DNA of 64,000 bases from Sphingomonas albertensis (GCF_014358075.1 NZ_JACONT010000004.1:62001-126000), one strand, 5' to 3'; shown: positions 43,709 to 53,276, counted from the first letter of the stretch. Numbers and translations: made by a program. Notes: generated from the letters alone by a model not told the origin.

Positions 43709-45237
43709 CGGCTGAACGCGGCCTTCGGGATATCGAGCACGACGGTCAGGCCCGAGTCGTTCCAAATGCGCTCGATCTTGCCACCCAGTTGGCGCACGGC
43801 ACTCATCTCGATGAGCTGCGTACCAAACCCGGCTGGCGTCGTCGGTTCGATCACGACGGGCCCACCGTCCTCGCTCCAGGTCAGCGTCACCGTGTCGTCG
43901 CTTGCAGCTACGGCGATCCGGACGGTGCCCAGTTCGGTGGCGAGCCCGCCATATTTGGTCGCGTTGGTCGCCAGCTCGTGGAACAGCAGCGCCAGCGGCG
44001 TGGCGGAGCGATCGTCGATCGCCACGTCGTCGCCCGATACGATCACGCGAACGCCATCGACGCGCTGATACGGCTCGAACAGCTCCTGCAACAGGCCGTG
44101 CAGGCTGTTCTGCGCCGCGGAAGGGCGTGAGTTGGCGCTGTGGGGCCGGACGAAGTCGTGCGCGCGGCCGAGTGCGGTAATGCGGTGGCGCAGGTCGGTC
44201 GCGATGCCGGCGAATTCGGGTTTGCCACGTGCGGCGAATGCGATCAGCCCGGCGATCACTGCGAAGATGTTCTTGATGCGGTGGCTCAGCTCCTGGCTGA
44301 TGACCTCGCGCTCTTCATAGGCGAGCTTCTGTTCGTGGATGTCGGTGCACGTCCCGAACCAGCGCTGGATCGCACCGCTTTCGTCGCGCACCGGCAGCGC
44401 GCGGCCGAGTACCCAGCGGTACGTGCCGTCGAAATGCCGCAGCCGATATTCGATATTGTACGGCTCGCCCGTGTCGAGCGAGTGACGCCACAGCGCCCAG
44501 GCACGATCCTGATCCTCGGGGTGGAACATGTCGTTCCAGCCCTCGCCATCGGTCGTCCCCACGGGCGTGCCGGTAAACTCGTACCAGCGGGCGTTGAAAT
44601 AATCGTGGAAGCCGTCGGGCAGCGTCGACCACACCATCTGCGGCATCGTGTCCGCCAGCGTGCGGAACTTCAGGTCGCTCGCCTCGAGCGTACGCCGCGC
44701 CTCGGCCTCGGCCATCGCCTGCTCGCGCGCGGTGCGGCGATCGTCGAGCCGGCCCATCGCGGCCTTCGCGAGCAAGGTCATGCCGTCGCGCTGAAACCGG
44801 TTCAGCCCCTCGCGCGGATCGGGCGCCAGCACGCACAGCGCGCCCAGCGGCACGCCTTCGCTGGAGACCAGCGGCGCACCCGCATAGAATCGTACGTACG
44901 GCGGACCGGTCACCAGCGCGTTGTCGACGAAGCGCGGGTCCTCCTGCGCGTCGGGCACTTCCATCACCTCGTGATGGTGCATCGCGTGCGCGCAGAACGA
45001 CATGCTGCGCGGGGTCTGCTCCAGATCGGTGCCGGTGCGCGACAGGAAACGCTGATACTCTTCCTCGACCAAGCTCAGCAACGCGACCGGCGCGCCGCAA
45101 AGCTCGGCCGCGAACGACACGATGTCGTCCAACTGGCCCTTCGCGCGCGCGCCCGCCACGTCGTAGGACGCAATTACGCGCGCGCGTGCAACCTCGTCGA
45201 ACGTGGTGGTTGGCGGTAGAGACGTCAGCGTCGTCAC
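43705..45237 (-). CDS. GAF-PAS-HWE sensor histidine kinase
   Basis: The 510-residue cytoplasmic kinase has a GAF domain (about residues 25-160, with VDNALVTGPPYVRFYAGAPLVS and GVPLGALCVL) and a PAS domain with PAC tail (190-305, LADTMPQMVWSTLPDG, GTYRWVLGRALPVRDESG). It ends in an HWE/HisKA_2 catalytic part: phosphoacceptor His319 in QELSHRIKNIFAVIAGL, N-box HELATNATKYGGL, and the WxE of LTWSEDGG. No transmembrane segment is visible, so it should sense an internal signal, such as redox or a small ligand. HWE kinases are abundant in sphingomonads. Confidence 0.92.
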   Translation of the reverse strand: MTTLTSLPPTTTFDEVARARVIASYDVAGARAKGQLDDIVSFAAELCGAPVALLSLVEEEYQRFLSRTGTDLEQTPRSMSFCAHAMHHHEVMEVPDAQEDPRFVDNALVTGPPYVRFYAGAPLVSSEGVPLGALCVLAPDPREGLNRFQRDGMTLLAKAAMGRLDDRRTAREQAMAEAEARRTLEASDLKFRTLADTMPQMVWSTLPDGFHDYFNARWYEFTGTPVGTTDGEGWNDMFHPEDQDRAWALWRHSLDTGEPYNIEYRLRHFDGTYRWVLGRALPVRDESGAIQRWFGTCTDIHEQKLAYEEREVISQELSHRIKNIFAVIAGLIAFAARGKPEFAGIATDLRHRITALGRAHDFVRPHSANSRPSAAQNSLHGLLQELFEPYQRVDGVRVIVSGDDVAIDDRSATPLALLFHELATNATKYGGLATELGTVRIAVAASDDTVTLTWSEDGGPVVIEPTTPAGFGTQLIEMSAVRQLGGKIERIWNDSGLTVVLDIPKAAFSR

Positions 45238-45242
45238 GGAGA

Positions 45243-45836
45243 TCAGAACGGCACGTCGTCGTCGAGATCGTCCGAGAAGCCGCCGGTCTGGCCGAAGCTG
45301 CCACCGCGCGCACCGCCACCGCCGCCCGAGGGCGCGCCGCCGCCACGGCTGCCACCGCCGCCGTAACCGCCGCCGCCACCCGACGAACCACCGCCGAAGT
45401 CGTTGCCGCCACCGCCGCCGGCCCAGTCGTCGCCGCCACCACGGCTACCACCGCCGCCGCCTGCACCACCGCCTGCGCCGCCGTTCGGGCCGTCGAGCAT
45501 CGTCAGCACGCTGTTGAAGCCCTGCAGCACGATCTCGGTCGAATATTTGTCCTGGCCCTGCGCGTCCTGCCACTTCCGGGTCTGGAGCGCGCCCTCGATA
45601 TAGACCTTCGAGCCCTTGCGCAGATACTTTTCCGCGACGTTGGCAAGACCTTCGTTGAAGATCGCGACCGAATGCCATTCGGTCTTTTCCTTGCGCTCGC
45701 CCGACATCTTGTCCTTCCAGGACTCGGATGTCGCAATGCGCAGATTGACGACCTTGCCGCCGTTCTGGAACGCCTTGCTCTCCGGGTCGCGACCCAGATT
45801 GCCGACGATGATGACCTTGTTGACGCTGCCTGCCAT
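45243..45836 (-). CDS. ssb: Single-stranded DNA-binding protein
   Basis: SSB coats single-stranded DNA and recruits repair and replication proteins. The 197-residue protein has the OB-fold ([71 protein letters not shown]), a very Gly-rich linker, and the acidic C-terminal tip DDDVPF that binds partners. The start MAGSVNKV at 45836 is the family start; longer in-frame readings enter feoB. No LexA box stands upstream. Confidence 0.96.
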   Translation of the reverse strand: MAGSVNKVIIVGNLGRDPESKAFQNGGKVVNLRIATSESWKDKMSGERKEKTEWHSVAIFNEGLANVAEKYLRKGSKVYIEGALQTRKWQDAQGQDKYSTEIVLQGFNSVLTMLDGPNGGAGGGAGGGGGSRGGGDDWAGGGGGNDFGGGSSGGGGGYGGGGSRGGGAPSGGGGGARGGSFGQTGGFSDDLDDDVPF

Positions 45837-45844
45837 GATGCCCC

Positions 45845-47719
45845 TCAGAGGCCGGCGAACACCGCCAGCCAGTATGTAATGCCAGCCATGATGTAGGCGG
45901 CGGCGAACAAATAGCCAACCATGAACGCCGGCCATTTCCACCCATTGGTCTCGCGACGGGTGACGGCGATGGTCGAGATGCACTGCGGCGCGAATACGAA
46001 CCACATCAGGAAGGCGAGCGCGGTCGGCAGGCTCCAGCGACCGCGCAGGTTCTCGACCATCGCCTTGCCGCCCTGGTTGCTGTCGGGATCGTCGATTGCG
46101 TAGACCGTGCCGATCGCTGCGACCGCGACTTCGCGCGCGGCCATCGCCGGGATCAGCGCGAGGACGATGTCGCGGTTGAAGCCGATTGGCGCGAACACCG
46201 GCGCGATGCCGTTGGCGATCCTACCTGCGACCGAATAATCGACTGCCGAAATCTTCGGTGCACCGGCGGGCTGCTCGGGCGGCTTGGGGAAGCTCAGCAG
46301 CACCCACAGGATGATCGTCGAGGTCAGGATGATGCCGCCGGCGCGCTTCAGGAAGATCTGCGCGCGGCTCCACAGCCCGATGCCGACGTCGCGCCACTGC
46401 GGCCACTGGTATTTCGGCATCTCCATCATGAAGCCCGACGACACGCCCTTGGTTACCGTCCGGCGCAGCACCAGCGCGGCGACGAACGCACCGACGATGC
46501 CCATCACGTACAGGCCGAGCATCACCAGGCCCTGCAATCCGACGAACGGCAGCACCTGCGTGTTGGGAATGAACGCGCCGATGATCAGCGTGTAGACCGG
46601 CAGGCGCGCGGAGCACGTCATCAGCGGCGCGATCAGGATCGTGGTCAGCCGGTCCTTCTCGTCGTCGATCGTCCGCGTCGCCATGATACCCGGGATCGCG
46701 CAGGCGAAGCTCGACAGCAAAGGAATGAACGCGCGACCCGAGAGCCCGACGCTCGCCATGACGCGGTCCATCAGGAACGCCGCGCGGACCATGTAGCCGC
46801 TCGCCTCGAGGACGAGGATGAATAGGAACAGGATCAGAATCTGCGGCAGGAACACGATCACCGCACCGACGCCTTTGATCACGCCATCGACCAGCAGCGA
46901 GCGGAGCAGCGAATCGGGCATTTCGGCGGTGATGAACGCCTGGAGCGCGGTGAAGCCCGCGTCGATCGCGTCCATGAATGGTTGTGCCCAGCTGAATACC
47001 GCCTGGAACATCAGGAACATGATCGCGAGCAGCAGGATCGGCCCGGCGACGGGGTGCAGCGCGACCGCGTCGAGCATGTGCGTCCAGCGACGAACGGTCG
47101 TCTCGGATACGGTCGCCGCGGTGGCGATCGTACGGGCGCGACGCTGGAGCGTGACTATGTCGTCCTGGACGCTGCCGTCCGATTTACGGAGGCGCATCGG
47201 GCCGTTGACGACGATGCCCGACAGCGCGGCCTTGAGGTCATCGAGACCCCGCTTGCGTACCGCGACGGTCGGGATCACCGGCACGCCGAGTTCGCGTTCT
47301 AGCACCTTGGGGTCGAGCTTCAGCCCGTCTCGCTCGGCGAGATCGACCATGTTGAGCGCGACCACGACCGGCAGGCCGAGCGCGATCAGCTGCAGCGTGA
47401 AGCGCAGATGGTTGTCGAGATTGGCGGCATCGACGACGACGACCAGCGCGTCTGGCAGGCGCTCGCCGTCCTGCGTACCGGTGACGACGTCGCGCGTGAC
47501 ACGCTCATCGGGGGAGGATGGCTCGAGGCTGTACGCGCCGGGCAGGTCGACCAGTTCGATCGGCCGCCCGTCATCGAGCATCAGCCGCCCGACCTTCCGC
47601 TCGACCGTGACGCCCGGATAATTGCCGACCTTTTGCCGCGCACCGGTCAGCGCATTGAACAGCGCGCTCTTGCCGGCATTGGGATTGCCGACCAGCGCAA
47701 CCAGCGGTGCTGCGTTCAT
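45845..47719 (-). CDS. feoB: Ferrous iron transporter FeoB
   Basis: FeoB imports Fe2+ across the inner membrane using an N-terminal G domain. The 624-residue protein shows [16 protein letters not shown] (G1), the conserved [12 protein letters not shown] (G2), DLPGAYSL (G3) and [12 protein letters not shown] (G4). The membrane part has FAFVLVLEASG-like helices, [27 protein letters not shown] and [19 protein letters not shown], the two Gate motifs. It follows feoA by 9 bases. ssb begins only 8 bases after its stop, an unusual neighbour. Confidence 0.96.
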   Translation of the reverse strand: MNAAPLVALVGNPNAGKSALFNALTGARQKVGNYPGVTVERKVGRLMLDDGRPIELVDLPGAYSLEPSSPDERVTRDVVTGTQDGERLPDALVVVVDAANLDNHLRFTLQLIALGLPVVVALNMVDLAERDGLKLDPKVLERELGVPVIPTVAVRKRGLDDLKAALSGIVVNGPMRLRKSDGSVQDDIVTLQRRARTIATAATVSETTVRRWTHMLDAVALHPVAGPILLLAIMFLMFQAVFSWAQPFMDAIDAGFTALQAFITAEMPDSLLRSLLVDGVIKGVGAVIVFLPQILILFLFILVLEASGYMVRAAFLMDRVMASVGLSGRAFIPLLSSFACAIPGIMATRTIDDEKDRLTTILIAPLMTCSARLPVYTLIIGAFIPNTQVLPFVGLQGLVMLGLYVMGIVGAFVAALVLRRTVTKGVSSGFMMEMPKYQWPQWRDVGIGLWSRAQIFLKRAGGIILTSTIILWVLLSFPKPPEQPAGAPKISAVDYSVAGRIANGIAPVFAPIGFNRDIVLALIPAMAAREVAVAAIGTVYAIDDPDSNQGGKAMVENLRGRWSLPTALAFLMWFVFAPQCISTIAVTRRETNGWKWPAFMVGYLFAAAYIMAGITYWLAVFAGL

Positions 47720-47728
47720 TTTATGGGA

Positions 47729-48004
47729 TTATTCAGCCGCGGCAGGCATCGGCAAAACCTGGATCGCGCCGGCGACGGCACGACGGAGCGCGACGGTCAT
47801 GCGACCGATCCGGCAGGCGATCGGGCCTTGGCCGAGCGTCGCACGGTGCAGCACCTCGACATCGACCCCCTCGTCGAAGCCCAGCTCGCGCAGACGACGT
47901 GCTTCCGGCCCTGCAAGGCGCGCCCACTCGATTGCCGCAACAATGGCGTGCTGCTTGCGCGGCAGGGTTTCGAGGCTGACGGAACGATCGAGGCGAGTGT
48001 CCAT
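47729..48004 (-). CDS. feoA: Ferrous iron transport accessory protein FeoA
   Basis: The 91-residue SH3-like protein assists FeoB. It has the SL.. start (VSLETLPRKQHAIVAAI), LRELGFDEGVDVEVLHRA and GQGPIACRIGRMTVALRRAVAGAIQV, the usual FeoA features. Upstream is a short AT-rich sequence (TGATAATCACTCGC, 48012-48025 read on the minus strand) that resembles a Fur-type half site just before the start, which would be fitting for iron control but is only a weak match. Confidence 0.92.
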   Translation of the reverse strand: MDTRLDRSVSLETLPRKQHAIVAAIEWARLAGPEARRLRELGFDEGVDVEVLHRATLGQGPIACRIGRMTVALRRAVAGAIQVLPMPAAAE

Positions 48005-48071
48005 GATGCGAGTGATTATCAGTAACGCTCGCGGAAGGGAAGCCCTAAGCGGCTCGGCCGACCGCTAACGC

Positions 48072-48157
48072 CCCGTCATCCTGACGAAAGTCAGGACCCA
48101 GAGCCAAACAGGACGGCGTTCGTCGCTCTGGGTCCTCGGTCGCGCCCAGGATGACGA
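48072..48157. repeat. Two-armed palindromic element, family G, copy 2
   Basis: GTCATCCTGACGAAAGTCAG with GACCCAGAG faces CTCTGGGTCCTCGGTCGCGC then CCAGGATGACG; the right arm is more diverged than in the copy at 40782. It stands between COQ9 and the feoA promoter. Confidence 0.83.
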
Positions 48158-48185
48158 AGTTTGGGAGACGTCCGCGCTCAAACCC

Positions 48186-48839
48186 TCAGGTCATCGGATA
48201 GCGCAGGCGCCCAACGAATCGCGACAGGCTGAAGCTGTGCTCGGTTCGCTTGAGGAAACCGGCCTTGGCCTTTTCGAACTGCATGATCTCGTTGATGCGG
48301 CGACCCAGGAACGCGCGCGTTTCGGCCAACCCTTCGCTCTCGTCGTCGAGAAACACGGTGATCGTCGACGCGTACACGCCGAGCAGGATGGTACGCTTGG
48401 TGTAGTAATTATAATCCGTCGAGACGTCGCCGGCTGCGCGCCAGATCGTATCGACCGTCCGCCAGCCAAGCCGCGTCGCCTTCGCCAGATTCTGCGGGAG
48501 CGCGAGGATCGCCACCGCTCGGCGCAGCGATTCGCGATCGATCGACGTCGCATCGAGTCGCGCCTCGACCAATGCGGTGATCTTCTCGCGGATCTTCATC
48601 AGCGCGAGCCGCTCGGGCGGCACGGCGGCGAGCATCACGCCGTCGATATGCGCGAACCACGCGTCGATCATGTCGACCGGGCCGTCCTTGAACGCCAGCG
48701 CGGCGACGTCGGTGTCGATTCCCTCCGCCTGCGCGGCCATGTCGCGCGCGGCGTCGCTCCAGCCGTCGAACGCGGCGTTGGAAGCGATGCCGGGCGCCAG
48801 CAGGGCGCGGATTTCGTCGAGCGTAAGGTCCTGGGTCAT
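48186..48839 (-). CDS. COQ9 family protein (ubiquinone biosynthesis accessory)
   Basis: COQ9 proteins bind lipids and support the COQ7 hydroxylation step of ubiquinone synthesis; bacterial copies occur mainly in Alphaproteobacteria. The 217-residue, TetR-like helical protein has the segment VDMIDAWFAHIDGVMLA, ATRLGWRTVDTIWRAAGDVSTDYNYYTKRTILLGVYASTITVFLDD and a C-terminal helix (ETRAFLGRRINEIMQFEKAKAGF), the signature of the family. It overlaps the transporter gene at 48836 by ATGA. No other ubiquinone gene is in the window. Confidence 0.92.
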   Translation of the reverse strand: MTQDLTLDEIRALLAPGIASNAAFDGWSDAARDMAAQAEGIDTDVAALAFKDGPVDMIDAWFAHIDGVMLAAVPPERLALMKIREKITALVEARLDATSIDRESLRRAVAILALPQNLAKATRLGWRTVDTIWRAAGDVSTDYNYYTKRTILLGVYASTITVFLDDESEGLAETRAFLGRRINEIMQFEKAKAGFLKRTEHSFSLSRFVGRLRYPMT

Positions 48840-49831
48840 ACCGTCTCCTGCCGTCCAAAATCAGGCGTATCAAGCGCGTCTTCAAGAGGTAACGCTTCGG
48901 GACCCGGTCCCTGGCGAACGAGGACCAGCGCGACCGCCACCATTACGACGCCGACCAGATCCGCCGTGCCAAGCCGCTCGCCATATACCAGCCAGCCGAC
49001 CAGCCCCGCCACCACCGGCTGGATCAGCAACGCGATCCCGATCACCAGCGGCGTGAAGCGGCCGAGCGCATAGATCATCAATCCCTGGCCGAGCACCTGG
49101 CTGCACAAGGCGAGCCCGATAAGCGGCCCCCAATGCGTCGGCAAAACGCGCTCGCCCATCGCCAGGGCGAATATCAACGGCGGCACGATGCCTGCGAGCG
49201 TCGACAGCGTCAGCGCGGATATCGGGGCGAGCGTCGCCCGGGCGCGTGCCATCAGGATGAAATAGACGGTGTAGAGCAGCCCCGCGAGCAGGCAGAACAG
49301 ATCGCCCGCCAGGTTCTTCGCATCGAGCTGATACGACCGCCCGAGCAGCAACGCGCCGCCCGCCGCCGCCAACGCCAATGCAAACCCTTGCGTCCGCGTC
49401 GGCCAGCTTCGCACGATCAGGAACCCATAGATCGGGAAGATCAGCGTCGCGACGTTGCCGAACAATGTCGCGTTGGCGAGCGTCGTGCGCAGGATTCCGA
49501 GATGCCACGTGCCGAGGTCGGCCGCGAAGCACACCCCGCCCGCGAGCAGCCCGGCCCACAGCTTCCACCCGAGCCGCATCGGCCGCGCGCCCTGCTGGAC
49601 CGCCAGCACCACGAGGAACGGCACCGCCAGCGTGAGCCGCCAGAACCCCGCCGCCACCGGCCCGACCTCGGTCGCGCGCACGAACCACGGCCCGAACGCG
49701 AGTGCGACGTTCGCCACGACCAGCGCCGCGAACGCGATCAGGCCCGGCGCGGCGACACTGTTCGCCTCCGTCGTCAAACCGCGCGGCGTATCGGGCACGC
49801 TAGATAATGTTTGCGGGGCGGGGCGATGCAT
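48836..49831 (-). CDS. EamA/DMT-superfamily transporter
   Basis: The 331-residue protein has ten hydrophobic segments in two EamA repeats (first APGLIAFAALVVANVALAFGPWFVRA, RLTLAVPFLVVLAVQ; second GDLFCLLAGLLYTVYFILMARARATLAP, ITLSTLAGIVPPLIF). RhaT/RarD-type members export amino acids or metabolites; the substrate is unknown. It is divergent from the reductase gene with a gap of 51 bases holding both promoters, and coupled to COQ9 by ATGA. Confidence 0.9.
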   Translation of the reverse strand: MHRPAPQTLSSVPDTPRGLTTEANSVAAPGLIAFAALVVANVALAFGPWFVRATEVGPVAAGFWRLTLAVPFLVVLAVQQGARPMRLGWKLWAGLLAGGVCFAADLGTWHLGILRTTLANATLFGNVATLIFPIYGFLIVRSWPTRTQGFALALAAAGGALLLGRSYQLDAKNLAGDLFCLLAGLLYTVYFILMARARATLAPISALTLSTLAGIVPPLIFALAMGERVLPTHWGPLIGLALCSQVLGQGLMIYALGRFTPLVIGIALLIQPVVAGLVGWLVYGERLGTADLVGVVMVAVALVLVRQGPGPEALPLEDALDTPDFGRQETV

Positions 49832-49882
49832 GCCGCCCTGTAGCCTCCTATCTTCCGCCCGTCAGGCCAATAAGGAGCTTCC

Positions 49883-50971
49883 ATGCCTAGCCTTTTCGAT
49901 TCCATTACCCTGGGCGCCATCGCCGCGCCGAACCGCATCCTCATGGCGCCGCTTACGCGTGGGCGTGCCGACAAGGATGCCGTTCCGACCGACATGATGG
50001 TCGAGTATTATACGCAGCGGGCGAGCGCCGGCCTGATCATCTCGGAGGCCACCGGCATCAGCCGCGAAGGCCTTGGCTGGCCGTTCGCGCCGGGTCTGTG
50101 GACCGATGCGCAGGTCGCCGCCTGGAAGCCCGTCACCGACTCGGTCCACGCCGCCGGCGGCCGGATCATCGCGCAGCTTTGGCACATGGGGCGTCAGGTC
50201 CATTCGTCGGTGATCGGCGGCCAGCCGGTCTCGTCGTCGGCGACCGCGACCGAAGGCCAGGCGCACACGTTCGAGGGCAAGCAGGACTTCGAGGTCGCGC
50301 GTCCGCTCGAACTGAACGAGATTCCGCGCCTGCTGAACGATTACGAACTGGCGACGAAGAACGCGATGGCGGCCGGCTTCGACGGCGTGCAGATCCACGC
50401 CGCCAACGGCTATCTGATCGACCAGTTCCTGCGCGACAACGCCAATCTGCGTACTGACGAGTACGGTGGCTCGATCGAGAACCGTATCCGCCTGCTGCGT
50501 GAAGTCGCCGAGCGCGTGATCTCGGTCGCGGGGGCCGATCGCGTCAGCGTTCGCCTGTCGCCCAACGGCGAGTCGCAGGGCGTCGACGACAGCAACCCCG
50601 AGCCGCTTTTCACCGCCGCTGCGAAGGCGCTGTCCGACCTCGGCATCGCGTTCCTCGAACTGCGTGAGCCCGGCCCCGATGGCACCTTTGGCCGTACTGA
50701 CGTGCCAAAGCTCAGCCCGGCGATCCGGAAGGTCTTCAAGGGCGTGCTGGTCGTGAACTCGGACTATGACACGCTGGAGAAGGCCCAGGCCGAACTCGAC
50801 AAGGGTGATGCCGACGCAATCAGCTTCGGACGCCCGTTCATCGCCAACCCGGACCTGCCGGAGCGCCTGCGTGACGGCGCGCCGCTGGCGAAGGACGACG
50901 CGAAGACGTGGTACAGCCAGGGCCCCGAGGGGTACATCGACTACCCCGCGCTCGAGACCGCGAACGCTTAA
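49883..50971 (+). CDS. Old Yellow Enzyme-type alkene reductase (NemA-like)
   Basis: The 362-residue FMN protein belongs to the classic Old Yellow Enzyme group, which reduces activated alkenes, nitroesters or N-ethylmaleimide with NADPH. It has the start SLFDSITLGAIAAPNRILMAPLTRGRAD, active site LWHMGRQVH, HAANGYLIDQFLRDNANLRTDEYGGSIENR and the C-terminal DADAISFGRPFIANPDLPERL. An AAGGAG stands upstream of the ATG at 49883. Physiological substrate unknown. Sphingomonads often carry several copies for detoxification. Confidence 0.93.
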   Translation: MPSLFDSITLGAIAAPNRILMAPLTRGRADKDAVPTDMMVEYYTQRASAGLIISEATGISREGLGWPFAPGLWTDAQVAAWKPVTDSVHAAGGRIIAQLWHMGRQVHSSVIGGQPVSSSATATEGQAHTFEGKQDFEVARPLELNEIPRLLNDYELATKNAMAAGFDGVQIHAANGYLIDQFLRDNANLRTDEYGGSIENRIRLLREVAERVISVAGADRVSVRLSPNGESQGVDDSNPEPLFTAAAKALSDLGIAFLELREPGPDGTFGRTDVPKLSPAIRKVFKGVLVVNSDYDTLEKAQAELDKGDADAISFGRPFIANPDLPERLRDGAPLAKDDAKTWYSQGPEGYIDYPALETANA

Positions 50972-50986
50972 GGCCAGCTCAGGCCC

Positions 50987-51112
50987 GATCCTCCCCCGCA
51001 AGGGGGAGGCGTCGCCGAAGGTGACGGAGGGGGAGGACACGGAACGAGCGTGAGCGCGTGCCTCCCCCTCCGTCAGGCTGCGCCTGCCACCTCCCCCTGG
51101 CGGGGGAGGATC
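50987..51112. repeat. Two-armed palindromic element, family B, copy 3
   Basis: GATCCTCCCCCGCAAGGGGG then GTGACGGAGGGGGAGG faces CCTCCCCCTCCGTCAGGCTG then CCACCTCCCCCTGGCGGGGG. It begins 16 bases after the reductase stop. Confidence 0.85.
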
Positions 51113-51204
51113 GTGAGGACCGGCTGCCTCTAGTCACCGGTGACGCCATCGCCTAGCAGCGCGCCTCCGCGTCGTACGGCGCACCGGTGACGACAGGATA
51201 TCCA

Positions 51205-51699
51205 ATGACCGACGGCTGGCCGAGCGGCGGCAGGGGAACGGGGCCGCTCATGCCCGGCACCGCCGACCGTGCCGCAAAGCGCGCGGAGGAGCGCGCCAAC
51301 GGCCGCGAACAGCGCGCGAGGGAGCGACTAGCCGCGTCGGAGCAGCGATCCGAATCGCGCGCCGCCCAGCGTGACCTTCAGTCCCAGGAGCGCGAACGCG
51401 CCCGCGAAAGCCGGCGGGTCGAGGAGGATCAGCGGATCAAGGCGCGGCTCGATGCACCGCCGACCAACGATGTCGAGGCGCTGAAGATCTCCAAGCGCCG
51501 CCGCTCGGGCGCGCTCGCGCGCAGCGGCGAGGAGTCGAAGACCGACCGCGACACGCGCAGCTACAGGACGATCGTCGATACTGCCCGAATCCGCACGCTC
51601 GCCGATCGCGGCGCGTCGGTGTCGGGGCTCGCCGGCGCGTTCGGCATCACGATCGAAGAGGTCGAGGCGGCGTTGCTCGAGACCGCACCCAAGGACTGA
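51205..51699 (+). CDS. Highly charged coiled-coil protein with C-terminal helix-turn-helix-like segment
   Basis: I do not recognise a family. From the ATG at 51205 (AGGA upstream) the product is 164 residues. Residues about 25-85 are almost wholly Ala/Glu/Arg (RAAKRAEERANGREQRARER, QERERARESRRVEEDQRIK), a likely long helix or coiled coil. The C-terminus (TARIRTLADRGASVSGLAGAFGITIEEVEAALLE) resembles a small helix-turn-helix of the kind seen in phage or regulatory proteins. It may bind DNA, but nothing else supports this. A GTG at 51187 is an alternative start. Confidence 0.6.
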   Translation: MTDGWPSGGRGTGPLMPGTADRAAKRAEERANGREQRARERLAASEQRSESRAAQRDLQSQERERARESRRVEEDQRIKARLDAPPTNDVEALKISKRRRSGALARSGEESKTDRDTRSYRTIVDTARIRTLADRGASVSGLAGAFGITIEEVEAALLETAPKD

Positions 51700-51705
51700 A
51701 CCTCG

Positions 51706-52104
51706 TCAGGCGGCAGTCCCGTCGCCCGCGAGCCACGCCTTCGCTTCGTCGATGTCGAGAAACGTGCGACAATTCTCCGCCTTCAGGTAACGTTCGGTCT
51801 GGAGCTTCGCCAGATGAGACGCGACCACCGCGGCGATCGGCGCCGACGTCACCTTCAGCGCCTTGGGCATCATTGCCTCCAGTGCATCGATGACCTTCAA
51901 CGGCTGGATCGCCGCCTTGCGCAGGTCGGCGAGCACGACGAACCGGCCATGATACAGCCGCGCCGCCGTGCCGCGAGCGAGCAGTTCGGCGGAGAACGCC
52001 GCGGTGGTCGCGACCGACCAAAACCCCTCGGTGACGATGGTGAGCGTCTTGGTCGGCGCGTCGAAGCTGATCGTGTACATGCCGCCGTCCGCTACCATCG
52101 GCAT
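51706..52104 (-). CDS. SpoIIAA/STAS-like domain protein
   Basis: The 132-residue protein has a beta-alpha pattern of STAS/SpoIIAA-like domains (MYTISFDAPTKTLTIVTEGFWSVATTAAFSAEL, FVVLADLRKAAIQPLKVIDALEAMMP, PIAAVVASHLAKLQTERYL, RTFLDIDEAKAWL). Such domains often bind lipids or partner proteins in regulation. The identity is a fold-level guess. ATG codons at 52104 and 52080 are both possible starts. It is convergent with the coiled-coil gene; the stops are 6 bases apart. Confidence 0.6.
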   Translation of the reverse strand: MPMVADGGMYTISFDAPTKTLTIVTEGFWSVATTAAFSAELLARGTAARLYHGRFVVLADLRKAAIQPLKVIDALEAMMPKALKVTSAPIAAVVASHLAKLQTERYLKAENCRTFLDIDEAKAWLAGDGTAA

Positions 52105-52141
52105 CTTAACGATATGCCTTCACGATGCGTGGCCCTTCGGT

Positions 52142-52957
52142 TCAGTCGGTCCCGGGAAGGTCGACATGGAGTCGGCGGAAGCGTGCCTCGATCAGGCTGT
52201 ACGCACCGAACAGCGCCAGCCCGATCCCGGTCATCACGAGCAGCCACTTGCCGCCCGGTTGCGACTGCAGCCGCTCCAGCGCCTCTGCCACGCCGCCCGC
52301 GTCGCTCGCATGTGCGGTCCAGGCCGCCAGCCCGAACAGTCCGGCAACGATCAGGAACACCAGCGCGCGCGCGCCGTAGCCGATCCGACCCATCGTGCAG
52401 ACGTAACCGGGCGCGGGGGCGTCGCCGCGGAGGTCGTGGATGAAATCGCCGCGCCACGCCTTTTGTGCCTGCTGGAACGCGGCGACCAGCACGCCGATAG
52501 CGACTGCGCCGACCAGAACGCGTCCGGCCGGCTGGTCGAGCAGGAGCGCGGTCCAGTCGCGTGCGCTCTCGTCGCCGGGCGAGACGGCGGCATCGCGCGA
52601 TCCGGTTTTCATGGCGAGCTTGGCGGCGGTCCAGGCGAGGATCAGGTGCGCGATCCCGCTGACGAGATGGCCGATGCGCTTGAGGCTGCCCTTGATGTCG
52701 CTGCCGATTCCCTCGGGATTGGCGGCGGCTTCGGTCAGCCGCCAGACCGCGTAGCCGAGGAGGCCCGCCGCGACGATCGCCAGCAGCAATGGCCCGAGCG
52801 GTCCGTCGGCCATCGACCCGATCGCGCCCTGATTGTCGGCGATCTTGCCGCCATGCAGCGCCGCGTCGACGGCGAACCAGCCGACCAGGATATAGACCAC
52901 CCCGCGCGCGGCAAATCCGAGTTTGGCGAGCAACGTCGCATTCGCATCCGAAATCAT
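52142..52957 (-). CDS. DUF1206 membrane protein
   Basis: The 271-residue protein has about six hydrophobic helices in three repeats, each starting with LGFAARGVVYILVGWFA-, RIGHLVSGIAHLILAWTAAKLA- or RIGYGARALVFLIVAGLFGLAA-like segments, which is the layout of the DUF1206 family. Its function is unknown. It contains the KGSLKRIG loop typical of the family and a conserved Arg-Gly after the first helix. No gene in the neighbourhood suggests a pathway. Confidence 0.87.
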   Translation of the reverse strand: MISDANATLLAKLGFAARGVVYILVGWFAVDAALHGGKIADNQGAIGSMADGPLGPLLLAIVAAGLLGYAVWRLTEAAANPEGIGSDIKGSLKRIGHLVSGIAHLILAWTAAKLAMKTGSRDAAVSPGDESARDWTALLLDQPAGRVLVGAVAIGVLVAAFQQAQKAWRGDFIHDLRGDAPAPGYVCTMGRIGYGARALVFLIVAGLFGLAAWTAHASDAGGVAEALERLQSQPGGKWLLVMTGIGLALFGAYSLIEARFRRLHVDLPGTD

Positions 52958-53039
52958 GATCGCCCCTTTGTTACGGGGGCATAACGGCGCGGAGGACTGG
53001 ACGTTCCTGCGAAGGGCAGAGGAGGGTGTGGTTGCCGGC

Positions 53040-53146
53040 GGCTATCCTTCTCGATCGAGTAAGATTGTTTCCCCGCGAAGGCGGTGATCCAGACTGGGCT
53101 CCCGCCTTCGCGGGAGAACAAGGACGGGCATGGTGCCGCACGACTT
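53040..53146. repeat. Palindromic element, family E, copy 2 (long form)
   Basis: The core CCCCGCGAAGGCGGTGATCC then CTCCCGCCTTCGCGGGAG matches 14862-14968, including flanks (CTATCCTTCTCGATCGAGTA; GGCATGGTGCCGCACGAC). About 107 bases align with few differences. Confidence 0.8.
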
Positions 53147-53149
53147 CAC

Positions 53150-53276
53150 GATCCTCCCCCGCAAGGGGGAGGTGGCAGGCTCTTGCCTGACGGAAGGGGA
53201 GGTAAGGTGTCACCGAAGTTCCGTGTCCTCCCCCTCCGTCGCCTTCGGCGCCACCTCCCCCTGGCGGGGGAGGATT
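53150..53276. repeat. Two-armed palindromic element, family B, copy 4
   Basis: GATCCTCCCCCGCAAGGGGG and the right arm CCTCCCCCTCCGTCGCCTTC then CCTCCCCCTGGCGGGGGAGG form inverted copies. With the family-E element it fills most of the 384 bases between the DUF1206 and DUF4169 genes. Confidence 0.85.

Noticed and set aside
45837..46004. Longer N-terminal form of SSB starting at 46004
   Set aside because: The extension runs through the end of feoB and lacks family similarity; MAGSVNKV at 45836 is the family start.
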